Of a stretch of DNA of 64,000 bases, positions 46,174 through 56,791 are shown in pieces. Position 1 is the stretch's first letter, and every line of letters begins with the position of its first letter. Both the position numbers and the translations under genes were made by a program. Under the pieces are notes generated by a model, which saw only the letters and a list, made by a program, of their open reading frames with translations, did not search any database and was not told the origin of the DNA. The DNA is taken from positions 1-64,000 of the forward strand of contig JAKCPI010005174.1 of NCBI GenBank assembly GCA_023213315.1, given 5' to 3'. Source of the stretch: Euborellia annulipes (taxonomy: Eukaryota; Arthropoda; Insecta; Dermaptera; Anisolabididae).

Positions 46174-46397
46174 GCGTCGACAACGCTTGGTATCATCATG
46201 TCGGCATTCACGTTCTGCTGGTTGCCATTTTTCGTGCTGGCTTTGATCCGGCCCTTCCTCGAGTCCGATGTCATCCCTGCAGGGGTGACTAGTCTGTTCC
46301 TTTGGCTCGGCTACGCCAATTCACTGCTCAATCCTATCATCTATGCTACACTTAATCGTGACTTCCGAAAACCCTTCCAACAGATACTCTACTTCCG
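46174..46397 (+). CDS. 5-HT7: 5-HT7-type serotonin receptor, exon for TM6, ECL3, TM7 and helix 8
   Basis: The exon encodes about 75 residues. It opens with ASTTLGIIMSAFTFCWLPFF (TM6 with the CWxP toggle motif). LALIRPF and a short extracellular loop follow, then FLWLGYANSLLNPIIYA (TM7, NPxxY motif) and RDFRKPFQQILYF (helix 8). The ASTTLGIIMSAFT and ALIRPF combination is typical of insect 5-HT7 receptors; invertebrate 5-HT1 receptors differ at the start of TM6. The acceptor is TTCTAG|GCG and the donor CG|GTAAGT; the terminal Arg codon is split (phase 2). NPxxY, CWxP and helix 8 are intact, so nothing suggests a pseudogene. No start codon is expected; the ATG inside TM6 is an internal Met. A different amine-receptor subtype is possible but unlikely. 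Confidence 0.93.
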
Positions 46398-46404
46398 GTA
46401 AGTT

Positions 46405-48241
46405 ACTGCTTACTTTTTTATTTTTAATCCTTTTTTTTACTCCAGGAAATATAAAGTCGTTTAAAAGAATGTTTTAATTAAAATCAAGAAATTAGAGCCC
46501 ACGACCTTTTTTCACCCTAAATAAGGAATGTAAATAAACCTACATGCCAACTATTTTTCATTTAACTTTATTTTCTCGTTAAATAAATTTTCAATTAAAA
46601 GAGATTTGGAGGGATTTAGGCAAGGAAATTCATTGATATCAATGAGTGAGCTTTACCTCTTGTAAAAAAATCGGGTTAAAATAAATTGGAACAAAAGACT
46701 TCTAGGCGACTTGGGGTTAAAGGTTGTTTATAAGCAACAGTACTGTATGGTATTTGTAATTTCTAAAAAACACTTTTAATTGGAAAGATTATTTATTGTA
46801 TTTAATATTTATTTCATATTGAAGCGAAAATATATTTGGATATAAGTATTGATATTTTAATTAATTTCTCTTTTTTTTTTGTATCATTTTTAACTTTCTC
46901 CATCAACCGTAGGTTGGGCAGGTAAAGTTAATGTAACCGTAAAAAAAAAATCGAAATTTTTTTCAAGTTATCAAAATGCGTTTTGAGTCCCCCTGAATCC
47001 ATTTAATTTTTGGAATGATGTTTGTGTGTCTGTCTGTGTGTGTGTGTGTGTGTGTGTATGTCTGTGGTAATTTTTTTCGTCAACGAAAACTCAAAAACTA
47101 TTTGTTCAATTGTTTTGAAATTTTGCACCCATAAACTAGGGGTAGAGGCCAAGAACTTAAAAGCTTTTGGTAAACATCGGCTCTAGGGGGGGGGGCAATA
47201 TTTTTTTCTTACATAACCTATAATTTTTTTTTATATATTCAGAAACTAGACTTTCCCCCGAGTAAAATGATATATAATATGTAAAACATCGGAACATTAG
47301 GGCAATATTTTTTTTTCCTTGAATAGTGTGGGTGGGCAAAGTTATGCGCTCGGCTTAGTCCGACCCTTTATTTTTTAATTATAATTTTTAAATCTTAATA
47401 ATGTTTTTAATTAATTCTGGACAAATTGAGATCTTTATCTATGATTGTTTTTTCATTTGAAAGTACCAGTAACTGCCAAGTACGGCGGAAACTCGGATGG
47501 GTGGTCCTAAAAAACCATATGTGGCCCATTTCTAGTTTGCCATCGATAAAACATAATTTTATAAATATATATAATCAACAAACTCTAAATAGTCTCGAGA
47601 GCCGAGAGAGAAAATTTTTTCATCTAGACCTAAATACTCGTGAGAGAAATGAAGAGAACAAAAATTCAGTTAAAGTTTTTTTAAAGTTTTAAGAGACACA
47701 TCTTAGCATAAAACCTTCTGACATTAAAAATTGAAGAAATATAACTTCAAAATTTTAACGATATCAAAAAATTTTATTTCTCCTTTTATTATTACTGCCA
47801 TCTATTCTCCAGAATCTGAAAAAATATTTAGTAAAAAATTATTTAACTCTTCAATTAATTTTGTATATTGCAATATACCGTATATAAGAAATTCAATTGT
47901 TTCAAGACATTCGGCAATCGATAAGAAACCTCCTCATCTATAAAATGGGAAGCCCAAAGATATAAAACTCAATTTATCCTTAGATGTTTCGGATGAAATT
48001 TTATTCCCTCTCATCAGTCCTTTGTCAATTATCTTGATTTTATTGCTTCTCGTCAAATTTATTTGTAATCCCAATGATACAAGTTTGTTCTACACCGGTA
48101 ATTTCGAGAACAAAATTTACACTGTGTACTGATATGTATGCATATCATAGAGAGAGAGAATTTTGATACATACCTGGTACTATTTATTGATACTATTTAT
48201 TAAAAGTAAACGAAACTAAGTATGCTGGGTCAACAGTATTA
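46405..48241. other. Intron sequence with a CTGTCTGTGTG-type repeat at 46975-47180
   Basis: 46975-47180 has GAGTCCCCCTGAATCC, a GTCTGTCTGTGTG microsatellite, ACTCAAAAACTA and GAAATTTTGCACCC, resembling the central part of the hairpin family but diverged. Nothing else recognised. Confidence 0.4.
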
Positions 48242-48577
48242 AGGTTATGGAGAAAGAAAAACCAGCAGCAAACCAACAGTATTAGAAAGTACACGCGCCT
48301 GGTGGGTCACTGTGAGAAATTATCGTAAAGCATACAAAAAATTCGATTGTGTCTTATGTATATACTGTAGATGCTGTTTTCTCTCAGTGACTTGCTTCAT
48401 GTGGTTTTGTCCCTCCATGTATAGAATGGCTTCTCAAGCATTTTATGAGTTTGTTAAACGCTCCACAATCATATAATTTGAAGCACTGAGGATGGTTTGC
48501 GTTAAGCTTACCGAAATATCTGCGAATAAATTATTTTAACGTGGAAAGCAGTCGCTGGTTTTTCTTTCTCCATAACC
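48242..48577. mobile_element. Element bounded by a perfect 24-bp inverted repeat, with CTGAGGATGG motif
   Basis: GGTTATGGAGAAAGAAAAAC and its inverse GTTTTTCTTTCTCCATAACC bound 336 bp. CTGAGGATGGTTTGCG...TTACCGAAATATC occurs near the right end, as in the other motif-bearing foldbacks. No coding sequence. Confidence 0.65.
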
Positions 48578-49132
48578 TATTTATTAAAAGACTAAATAAC
48601 GAGGAAGGAACCAAATTCGAATGTTTTATTATATAAAATGGGTGTGGAGGCAATTTTTGCTTAAATCCTTTAAAAGGTAGCCTAATTAAATAAAAAAAAT
48701 AAAAAGTGTGGCATGATTCCGACAAAACTAACTATCCCCTGAATCACAGCGCAGATGTATGAGTCTTGCCTCTTGTGCTAGAGGTTCAAGTATGATGTAA
48801 GGAAATATTTGGCTTTTTTAGACCACCTCTCTTCTCTTTGATAAGCTAATTGTTAACAGTCTTTTAAAATACTAACGTAATCACTTATAAACTCATGAGA
48901 TACTTACGTAATCCTTGGATGACGCATAGTATTCAGAAGTTCGCACGGGTATTTGAATTCACTCAGAAAGCAATTTTAGTTAGCAGGAGAAATGGACTCA
49001 AATTCGGCGCCACAAATTTCTCCTTCGACCAGGCGCAACCTAGTTAGAATAATTAAGAAGACCTCAATTGTAATTAATCAATAAATAAGCAAATATATGT
49101 ATATATTATTGAAGATATTAAGCTTATATAAA

Positions 49133-49357
49133 GTTTCTTGCTCAGGGACCCACATCTTGTGGGTATGTGTATGGTGACCACGAGCTGCCCGAGCTGGGAC
49201 AGGCAGTCCTTCACTTCTTTAAATGTCTGTCTCTTCCTTCCTCTTTTCAACAGGCGTCAGACCGTGCGACGGGCCGGCCTGTCCTATTTCTTACAGTCGT
49301 AAAACGTATGATAGGTTCCCGCATCGCGGGATAAGGCGAGGAGAGATGATGATGATG
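49133..49357 (+). mobile_element. LINE-derived 3' fragment ending in (GAT)n, 13-bp TSD
   Basis: AAGCTTATATAAA flanks the unit (49120-49132, 49358-49370). The body is the second long copy of the family at 22490-22743. The GATGATGATGA end is typical of RTE/CR1-type tails. Confidence 0.88.
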
Positions 49358-49370
49358 AAGCTTATATAAA

Positions 49371-50930
49371 ATTTCCGTACCGTATGTAAGCCGTAGTTCG
49401 ACTCCCAGCGGCACACGCTAACTTTTGTCAATTATTTGAATAAATAAATATTGAATTATATAAATTTCCTTCGTGGCTTACATACACGATGTACGTATAT
49501 AATACCTTAAATTATTATATCCTATATATAATTGCTTATTTATTAAAAATGTTGACCTCTTTGATCACCCATATTATTTTCGTCTCGACCCCTTCCATCT
49601 CTCACCAAATAGCTGCTGTCTTTTTTCTCTTGATTTGGAGTTTTTTTTTTTCAAGAATTGTACTCGCTTGGAATCGCTGCATTGCGGTCTTGTCACTCTC
49701 TTTTTTTGCGTTCTCCGTTTGCGCTTTCTTTTTATCACTTAGTGCTCCCTTGGGTGGGGAGGGGGGTCTACCTCCAGGTTGAGAAAACCAGTCTCAAGTG
49801 ATTATCAGAAGACTATGTAGAGTTTATGTGAAAAATATTAATATTCTGAAATTTATTGCTTTTAATTTGAATGCAGATCTCCAAATTATAATAATAAAAT
49901 TCATGGGACGCAGTGAGGAATTGAGCGAGGACAGAAGAATAATAATAAGAAAATAAAATTACAGTTTTTCTTTTTAATTTATCATCAATTATTAATCCAA
50001 GCCACAAGGTACACTACATCAAGTTCTTTTTGTAGTCCAATGTACAATTTAAAGTTTACAAAATAAAAATCTGGTGTGATTGGTCGCATAGCACACAACT
50101 TTCTCTTAGCTTCTTCGGTAATCGAAAATTGTGTTCAACCTCTGGCATGTGATTTGCTTATACTTTGCCTGAGCGCCTGGAAAGTAGGCATCAATTGGTC
50201 TTGAGGCGCGATGCTAGGCAGCGGTGGGTAGGCGGGCGTCAATGAAAGGCCTCAGGGAAGGGCGCTCTGTTAGTGGTAGAGAGAAAAACTGAAAGAAAAC
50301 ATTTTGTTAAGGTCTAATTATAATTTCCCACTCCCCAGTTGCGGACTGTGAATTTGAGTAGCTCCCACATATTAAAACTTGACACCCATGGCCTTATATG
50401 CCAAAAAATTCGCAATTCTGGATTATCTTCTTTTTAAATAAATATTTATGTTTGTATATTTCGAATTATTTGTCTTTTTTTCAGCTCTAGCTTTTTTTAG
50501 TTAAAATATGAATACAGTCATTATTTATTTATTTATTTATCAAATAGTAGTTATTCACTTTGGACTTTTAAATAAATAAACATATACTGTAGATGTTCAA
50601 AATAAAATAAACAAATAATTAAGATAAAATCGATAAACGTAATAGTACGTACTGTGCGTACATTCTATTTTGAAAACTTTCCCATAATTTAATAATGTAT
50701 TATTAGAATAAATATTTTCAAAACAAATAAGATAAAAAAAAAATAATAATAAATTCATGATTTAAGTAAAATAAATAACACATTAAAATGAGATGAAAGG
50801 AAGCAGTAAATAAATAATCTTATATTCTTCTTCCTTTAGTTATTTATATTTCGTATTCATATCAAAATTTATTTCAAAATTTTCCTAGAAAGCAAGATTC
50901 AATTGAACAAGATTGATATGGTAAAGACTA
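49371..50930. other. Intron sequence; hairpin-family fragment at 50067-50136 and shared block at 49575-49645
   Basis: 50067-50136 is half a family hairpin (AAATCTGGTGTGATTGGTCG...CGGTAATCGAAAATTGTGTTC, copy 13). 49575-49645 matches the insert in copy 12. 50140-50300 is GC-richer with no recognised family. The rest shows nothing. Confidence 0.45.
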
Positions 50931-50934
50931 GTGA

Positions 50935-51460
50935 GAGGGCTCGCTGGTGTAGTGAGCTAGGGTGCCAGCTTCTGCAAATAAGATCCCTGTTCAAACCCTG
51001 GGCGTGCGGGATTTTTCATTAAATAAAAATATTTATTTAATGTAAACAAATCCTCAAGCAGGCACTGGATTGGAATATAGGATCTCACCACAATAGCCCT
51101 CAGGCCACTCTAAGAGGAGAGGAAGTTGCTGTGACATCCCGTCCTGTGGAAGGGACGTAAAGAAGGTTCCCTCTCAGTGATGCATTCTTCGAAAGGAGTA
51201 GGCTACACGCCGGTGCTGAGGGAGTCCCTCCTCAAACCAGGACATCCTCCCTAGCATAGAAGAGGATGGATATAAGGAGTCGGTTGGAACCAGAAATAAG
51301 GATTAGTTCACTAGCTAGAGACGAAAGCAGGAGGAGGAATTAGAGATAGGAAAAGATGCAACTTCACGGGGTGCCGGTAGATGGCTACTGCCAGAGGCCG
51401 GTTGGGTTTGAGGTGTGTGTCTTCGTGCACGAAAGCACCTCGGGTAAATAAACGGTAAAA
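50935..51460 (+). repeat. tRNA-headed long repeat (fifth tRNA-like type)
   Basis: GCTCGCTGGTGTAGTGAGC (box A-like) and CCCTGTTCAAACCCTGGG (box B-like) are followed by a ~400-bp GC-richer tail with ATCCTCAAGCAGGCACTGG near 51050. That piece also occurs in the Helitron at 38340-38376. No open frame is convincing. It could be a long composite SINE. Confidence 0.45.
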
Positions 51461-51696
51461 AAAATCCTAGGTAAAGTCTAGTAGATTGAGAAACTGATTT
51501 TTCCCCTCTCTTTTCTATCATTTGAAATCTATAGCCAAGTCTAAACAAGTTTTCATTTTAGATAAATTTAATTATAAAAATATCTCGGCAGCTGAGGGCT
51601 TTAGGGGGGGGGGGGCGTTTCATTCGCTAGTTTCTCGGGCCACCCAACAGGTTCTGCGGTGATTGGCATTGTTTGACGAGAACGATCGTCTAGATC

Positions 51697-51765
51697 CAAA
51701 TGGTTTAAATAAAATCATTGGACTGCCCGGAATCCGAACCCGCCCCCCTTGGTATACAAGGCCAT
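51697..51765 (-). repeat. SINE-1 head fragment
   Basis: CCAAATGGTTTAAATAAAATC, GGAATCCGAACCCGC (box B inverse) and TTGGTATACAAGG are family sequence, truncated on both sides. Confidence 0.75.
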
Positions 51766-51799
51766 CACTTCAAAATATTTAAGACAACTTTTTTTTATA

Positions 51800-52274
51800 C
51801 GAGGGCAATTCAAAAAGTCTTTGTCCCAATTTTTTTTAGGCCAAATGACGAAAAAACCAACATATAGTCTACATTCGAAGTAGTGGGCCTTCATGGGCCG
51901 GAGTTTCCAGCTGCTGCCGGCGGCAGCGCTGCTATCAGTCCATTCAAAATGGCAGACATACTTAACACATCCACGGCTTATGAGCAACGCCAATGTAATC
52001 CGTTTTCAATGGAATAAGGGACGAACGCCCATCGAGATCCACAGGGAAATATAGCCAACATATGGGAAAAGATATCTTGCTGAAAAGTGTGGTGTTCTGA
52101 GTTCGCAAATAGCCGCAGTGGCATTAGAAAATTGGTGCCGAGATGGGGCAAATGTCTGAGCCGGCACGAGGACTATGTGGAAAAATAGTGAAAGGTACAA
52201 GGAACAATATCTACATGTTTAGTTGATTGTATTTTACCTGAAAAAATAGGGGTAGACTTTTTGATTTGCCCTCG
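51800..52274 (+). mobile_element. Mariner-type deletion derivative, TA target
   Basis: Termini CGAGGGCAATTCAAAAAGT and ACTTTTTGATTTGCCCTCG (inverted) are flanked by TA. From the ATG at 51949, frames encode MADILNTSTAYEQR and, shifted, VIRFQWNKGRTPIEIHREI and TYGK. That resembles the N-terminal helix-turn-helix of mariner transposases. The DDD catalytic domain is gone, and stops and frameshifts are present. Confidence 0.85.
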
Positions 52275-52279
52275 TATTA

Positions 52280-54460
52280 TATAAGGTATTTTTCAGTATT
52301 ACCGGTAGATGACTTATTATTTCAATTGATAGTGGATTTAATTGAAATAAATTTGCGTCGCATGAGACAGGAACCCTTAGTATTATAACTTTATTACTAA
52401 TAACAATAATTGTATTAGATAAAACAATTTCATTCGTTCCTTTTAATGAATAATGTTATATAGAGAATAGAGAGAGAAAGGGAGAGAAATTCTAAAATAA
52501 CGTCATTAGTTTCCGAAAAAGGGGGAGAGAAACTCGAGATTGCAGAGCGCGTAATCCAATTGGAATCCTGAAAATTGCTCAATAAATTTATAAAAGCCCC
52601 AATCCTATTAAATGGAAGACAATTAAATAAATAATTTGTATTATACATAAATAAAAAAAAAAAAATGAGAAAGGGTGCGATGGAGATATAGAGACTAGAA
52701 TCATTTATTGTCATTAGTTAATGCACTTTGACTTTCTTTTGTTCTATAAAAGCCCTTCAGATCTTTTTTTTTTCTTTTATTCGTTTCACTTAACTTATCG
52801 CAAATTTCTTAGAACGAGAAGAGCCTTTCAGATATATATTACAAAAAGTATTATCTTTTAAGCATTAAACAACTTATCTTTGCATTTATTTTATGCTTTA
52901 TTACTAAAGAATAATATAATTGTGAGATCGGGATAAAGAAAACAAGCAAATTTTTGGGACCACCCTAGGGAAATATATTTTTTTTTAATATTCAATCCCT
53001 TTGAATGTAAATTTATTTGTCAACTTTATATTTAATCTTATCACTTTTTCAACGCTATTATGAGAATAACAAACAAATCTGTGTGCTTTTCGGTGGTTAA
53101 AAAATCTGTGCGAATTTATTTTAAAAAATCCTTCCTTGCCTACTGTCTCGATGCTCAAGGACTACCCATTATCCTAGATTTCGTTTAAGAGGCTGAGCCT
53201 CTTACCAGCCAGACTAAAAGATAGAAGGAATAAATGGGGTAATCTCTCCTACTTTCAAAAAAAAAATAAAAAACATTTTTTTTGCCCTGTCGACTAGCAG
53301 GGCCATTTAAGGGTTTATTATTTATGTGTTTTATTTGAATTGTATGTCAACCGGTGGTACCTCAGGGCCAAACATCCGAGATTTCACTCCTACAATGATC
53401 TGGGTAGCAGTTTCTCTGCTCTGTTGCCAGGCCCTCGAACTTATTAAATTTTTAATTAAGTTGGATTCATAATCCTAAAGTCAAGGGATGTACGAAGTGG
53501 AATTTCAAAGAATTTATTTAACTCTCTGGAAAAATGTATCATAAATAAATTTTTATAAAATAGTTTCTATGACCTCAAATACCGAAAATGCTTTTAAAAA
53601 ATAAATTTGTAAATAATTAGATGAAGACTGAAAATTGTTTATATAACTTTAACACATTTCTTTTATTTATGTCTTTCTCGACATCTGACGTCATTTTATT
53701 TATTTAAACCAATTGATAGCCAATTTAATTTAAATAATTTTTATCGTTTGGATAGGAAACGAACTACTGTTGGATAGGAAATGACCTCTGCCTCTACGCT
53801 TAAAGAAAATAAAAAAAATTTCTAATTTTTTTTTCATTCGTCTTTTTAATTTCACCCATCTTAAAAAATGCCGTCCATTAAATTGGTCCTTATTAAATAA
53901 ATGGCAGAACATTGAACTACTCTGTGTCAAATAGTAACCTAATAGCGTAGACCTATGCATTGGGCCATAAAAAGCAAAATAAACAAAATTGACACACACG
54001 TGAAAATAAAAATATTTCATCTGTAATTTATGAAATAACGCAAGAGAATCGACAAAGACGCTTTATAGAAACTGTTTTCCTGACTAAAAAAAAAAAAAAA
54101 AAAAAAATGGAATGAAGATCTTTTGAAATCTGATAAACGCAAATTGGCTTCCGTCCCTTTAGGCTCAAACAATATTTGAAGATTTATAAAATACATATAA
54201 AAGTAAACTCTTTTTAAAACGATAAAAAAAAAGATTGCTAAATTAAAAGGATATTCTTTATTTATGAGAATAAACAAAATAATTAGAGGATAATTGGTTG
54301 GAAAAAGTTGGTAGATGGATCCTCTCTCTTTGTATGGGCGTAGGAGATAGTTGCCTTTTGTTATTCCAATAAACAATAAAGATAAAAAGAAATTAAAAAT
54401 TCCAACCCAATTGGTCTGATTTAAAAAAAAAAAATTAGAAAAAATTATCGGAAGTGCATG
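52280..54460. other. Intron sequence, mostly AT-rich
   Basis: A GC-richer block at 53345-53435 (GGTGGTACCTCAGGGCCAAAC...) may be an old SINE. A short retroposon block is at 53665-53715. No gene supported. Confidence 0.4.
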
Positions 54461-54700
54461 ACCTCAGGTGTTTGGCCCGATTGCCCCCATGCCTTCCACG
54501 CCTATCGTTGCCAGGTCTGTTGTTCCGAGGCGGAGGTCAGGCCGGCCTGCAACCCCATCGATACGCAAATGCTTCGATCCAATTGAACATGTTGTTTGTT
54601 TCTTGATCAGAGGGCGGGGGAGAATTCAGGTGTAAGGGCTGGTGGATTGGAATCGTTACGGATCCCCTTGATACCTTCATCAGAGAGCATCACACAATCA
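54460..54700 (+). other. GC-rich block in the intron with short open frames
   Basis: This 240-bp block is clearly GC-richer than its surroundings. After an AG at 54466-54467 a frame in the correct phase for exon 46174-46397 would continue LYFR|CLARLPP for 45 residues to a TGA at 54604. Another frame gives a Cys-rich 43-residue peptide starting MTSGVWPD. The acceptor lacks a pyrimidine tract, so exon status is doubtful; it may be an old repeat. Confidence 0.2.
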
Positions 54701-55453
54701 ACCCACGCTCAAAAACTCTTGCTAATTAAACCCTTTTGATCTTATGTAAGTAGGCTTGTTATTTGTATGATAAATAAAAGGGGAAATTAAGTACTTAGAA
54801 AATTCTTATACAGCCTAAGGTTATATGAGAATGAGAAGGATCGATGCAATATCGTAATTGAGTTAATCCCTTTTGGAATTTTAGATTTAATTTTAACCAT
54901 TAATAGTGGGTAACAAAAATTAAAAAATCAGTGGAAAGAAAAATAAAAAACTCAAGAATTGGTTTTTATATTGTAGTAAATTTTATTTCTTACACCAGAG
55001 GTCGGCAACCTAGATGATCTTGCGGGTGGTAATGCATCATAACTTCATGGGCCGCCATATAAATAAAATTATATATCTCCATATTAGAATTACAACCGCT
55101 ATAGACATTTTTTTGGGTTGAAAAATTGAAACATAATGAGTTATTATTAATCTAATTGCACAAATAATGTACTTTATTAATACCTTGGTTTTCACTATTT
55201 TGACCATTATAAAATATATTAAATAAAAGCATGATAAATTCGCGGGGCGGGAATAATATTCAAGGCGGACCTCTTCCTTACACCAACTATTTTAAATTAT
55301 ATTAAGATATGTACAGGGCATTATTTGGAACAGGCGAGGCTAGAGCCACAAAAACCTAAAAAAAAAAAAAAACTTTTTTTCAGATTTTTGCTTATATATC
55401 GTAAATTAAGCATATTTTGAGCATCATAGCTCCATATTAAGTTGTAAAGGATT
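54701..55453. other. Intron sequence, nothing recognised
   Basis: No bounded repeat or gene; one short A-run. It runs up to the giant inverted repeat. Confidence 0.5.
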
Positions 55454-56152
55454 AAAGGCCCTAGGGGTATAAGAATGGTGAAAATGCCCTTGGAACATAT
55501 TTCAATGATACATAGGGGATTTGTAGTTACCAATAAAATAATAAGATGCTGAAAGTTTCAGATCGCTATCTCAAATGGTTTTTGAGAAAAACCATAATAT
55601 GTAAAAATTCGAAAAACATTTTTTCTCACGAACGGCTGAATCGATTGATTTGAATTTTTGATATGTTTTGGGGGCTGATGGTACCTTCTAGAGAAAAAAT
55701 CAAGACCTATATCGGATCATGACATCCTTGAAAAAAATGGCATTTTTTGTTTAATTTTAATTTTTAACCATGATACAATTTTGGCACAAAATTGAAACAA
55801 TTTTTTTGAAATCCTCATTCAATTTCCTGTAAGTTCATAAGTTCATAAATTCATAAAAAAAGGTACGCCATAGTAGAAAAAAATAAAAACCATTTATTAC
55901 TCAAATATTGACTTTATATGTTTTGTGCTTTAATCTTGTTTTTTATTGCTTAAGCTTACACATATATTTTCATTTTATTCAAAATAACCACTTTATATTC
56001 ATAACATCAAAATTTTTTGCCTAAATCAAGTTAAAATTTTTAAATGTCTATATTCATTAACTATAATGCTATAAGGTAAAAACAGTTTTTGATGAATGAA
56101 TAATAAAAATAAAAACTAATATCAAAAAGATAAATCTACTATATAAATTACT

Positions 56153-56477
56153 CAGGGGCGTATATAAGGGGGGGCAGAGGGGGCCGGACCCCCCCTCCCC
56201 CGAAATTTCCCAAACACATATACATATATAGGGATTTTTTAAAATATTTTGTAGACGAGAATTAATATATTACTGCTATTACTATACTACTGTCAAAAAA
56301 TATATAGGGATATACAGACATCAGCGAAACAAATTTTTTCGCAGGATGGAAAACTTTGGTTCCGCAAAAGAAAAAATGTTCCGCAAAAAATTTCGGGTGA
56401 AAAAAAATTTAGTTTCTTAAAAAAAATTTTTGAGTTCAGGCCCCCCCCCCTAAAAAAAATTTCTATATACACCCCTG
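56153..56477. mobile_element. Non-autonomous 8-bp-TSD element (hAT-like), TSD AAATTACT
   Basis: CAGGGGCGTATATAAGG and CTATATACACCCCTG are inverted ends. AAATTACT is exactly duplicated (56145-56152, 56478-56485). G-run and C-runs lie inside the ends, as in the copies at 3041 and 18883. Confidence 0.9.
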
Positions 56478-56593
56478 AAATTACTATCCAATATGTAAAA
56501 GACCATACTAACATACTTAAAGCTCAAGTACACTCTCGCCATATTAATAACAAAGTGTATTATTGAATATAAAAAAAATGCTAATGGACCTAA

Positions 56594-56791
56594 AGGCGTA
56601 TAAGACATAGCTGTGAATGTGCGAATGGTCTTATAACATTTGGATGTTGCTCTCACGTTGCTGCCATTGTTTATTATTTGTTATACGGAAGATATTTGAC
56701 AAAAATTCTGAGGCCCGCTGAAGCATTGAGCAAATTATTTGATAAAGACAACGTTTTACCTGTGATTGAAGAAGACAGTGACGAAGACTGA
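56594..56791 (+). pseudogene. Transposase C-terminus with SWIM-type Cys/His motif
   Basis: The frame reads HSCECANGLITFGCCSHVAA and continues IVYYLLYGRYL, ending in an acidic tail EEDSDED before TGA at 56789-56791. CxC...GCCSH fits the SWIM-type zinc-binding pattern CxCx(n)CxH, which in invertebrates often sits at the C-terminus of DDE-type transposase-like proteins with an acidic SDED-like end. The upstream catalytic domain is missing; the centre is too short for it. The superfamily is not assigned. Confidence 0.6.

Noticed and set aside
49489..49782. 97-codon open frame
   Set aside because: Phe/Leu-rich reading of pyrimidine-rich DNA, with no domain, promoter or splice support.
53730..54376. 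Two consecutive minus-strand frames of 96 and 119 codons
   Set aside because: Phe/Ile/Lys-rich, driven by AT content and an A-run; no motif seen.
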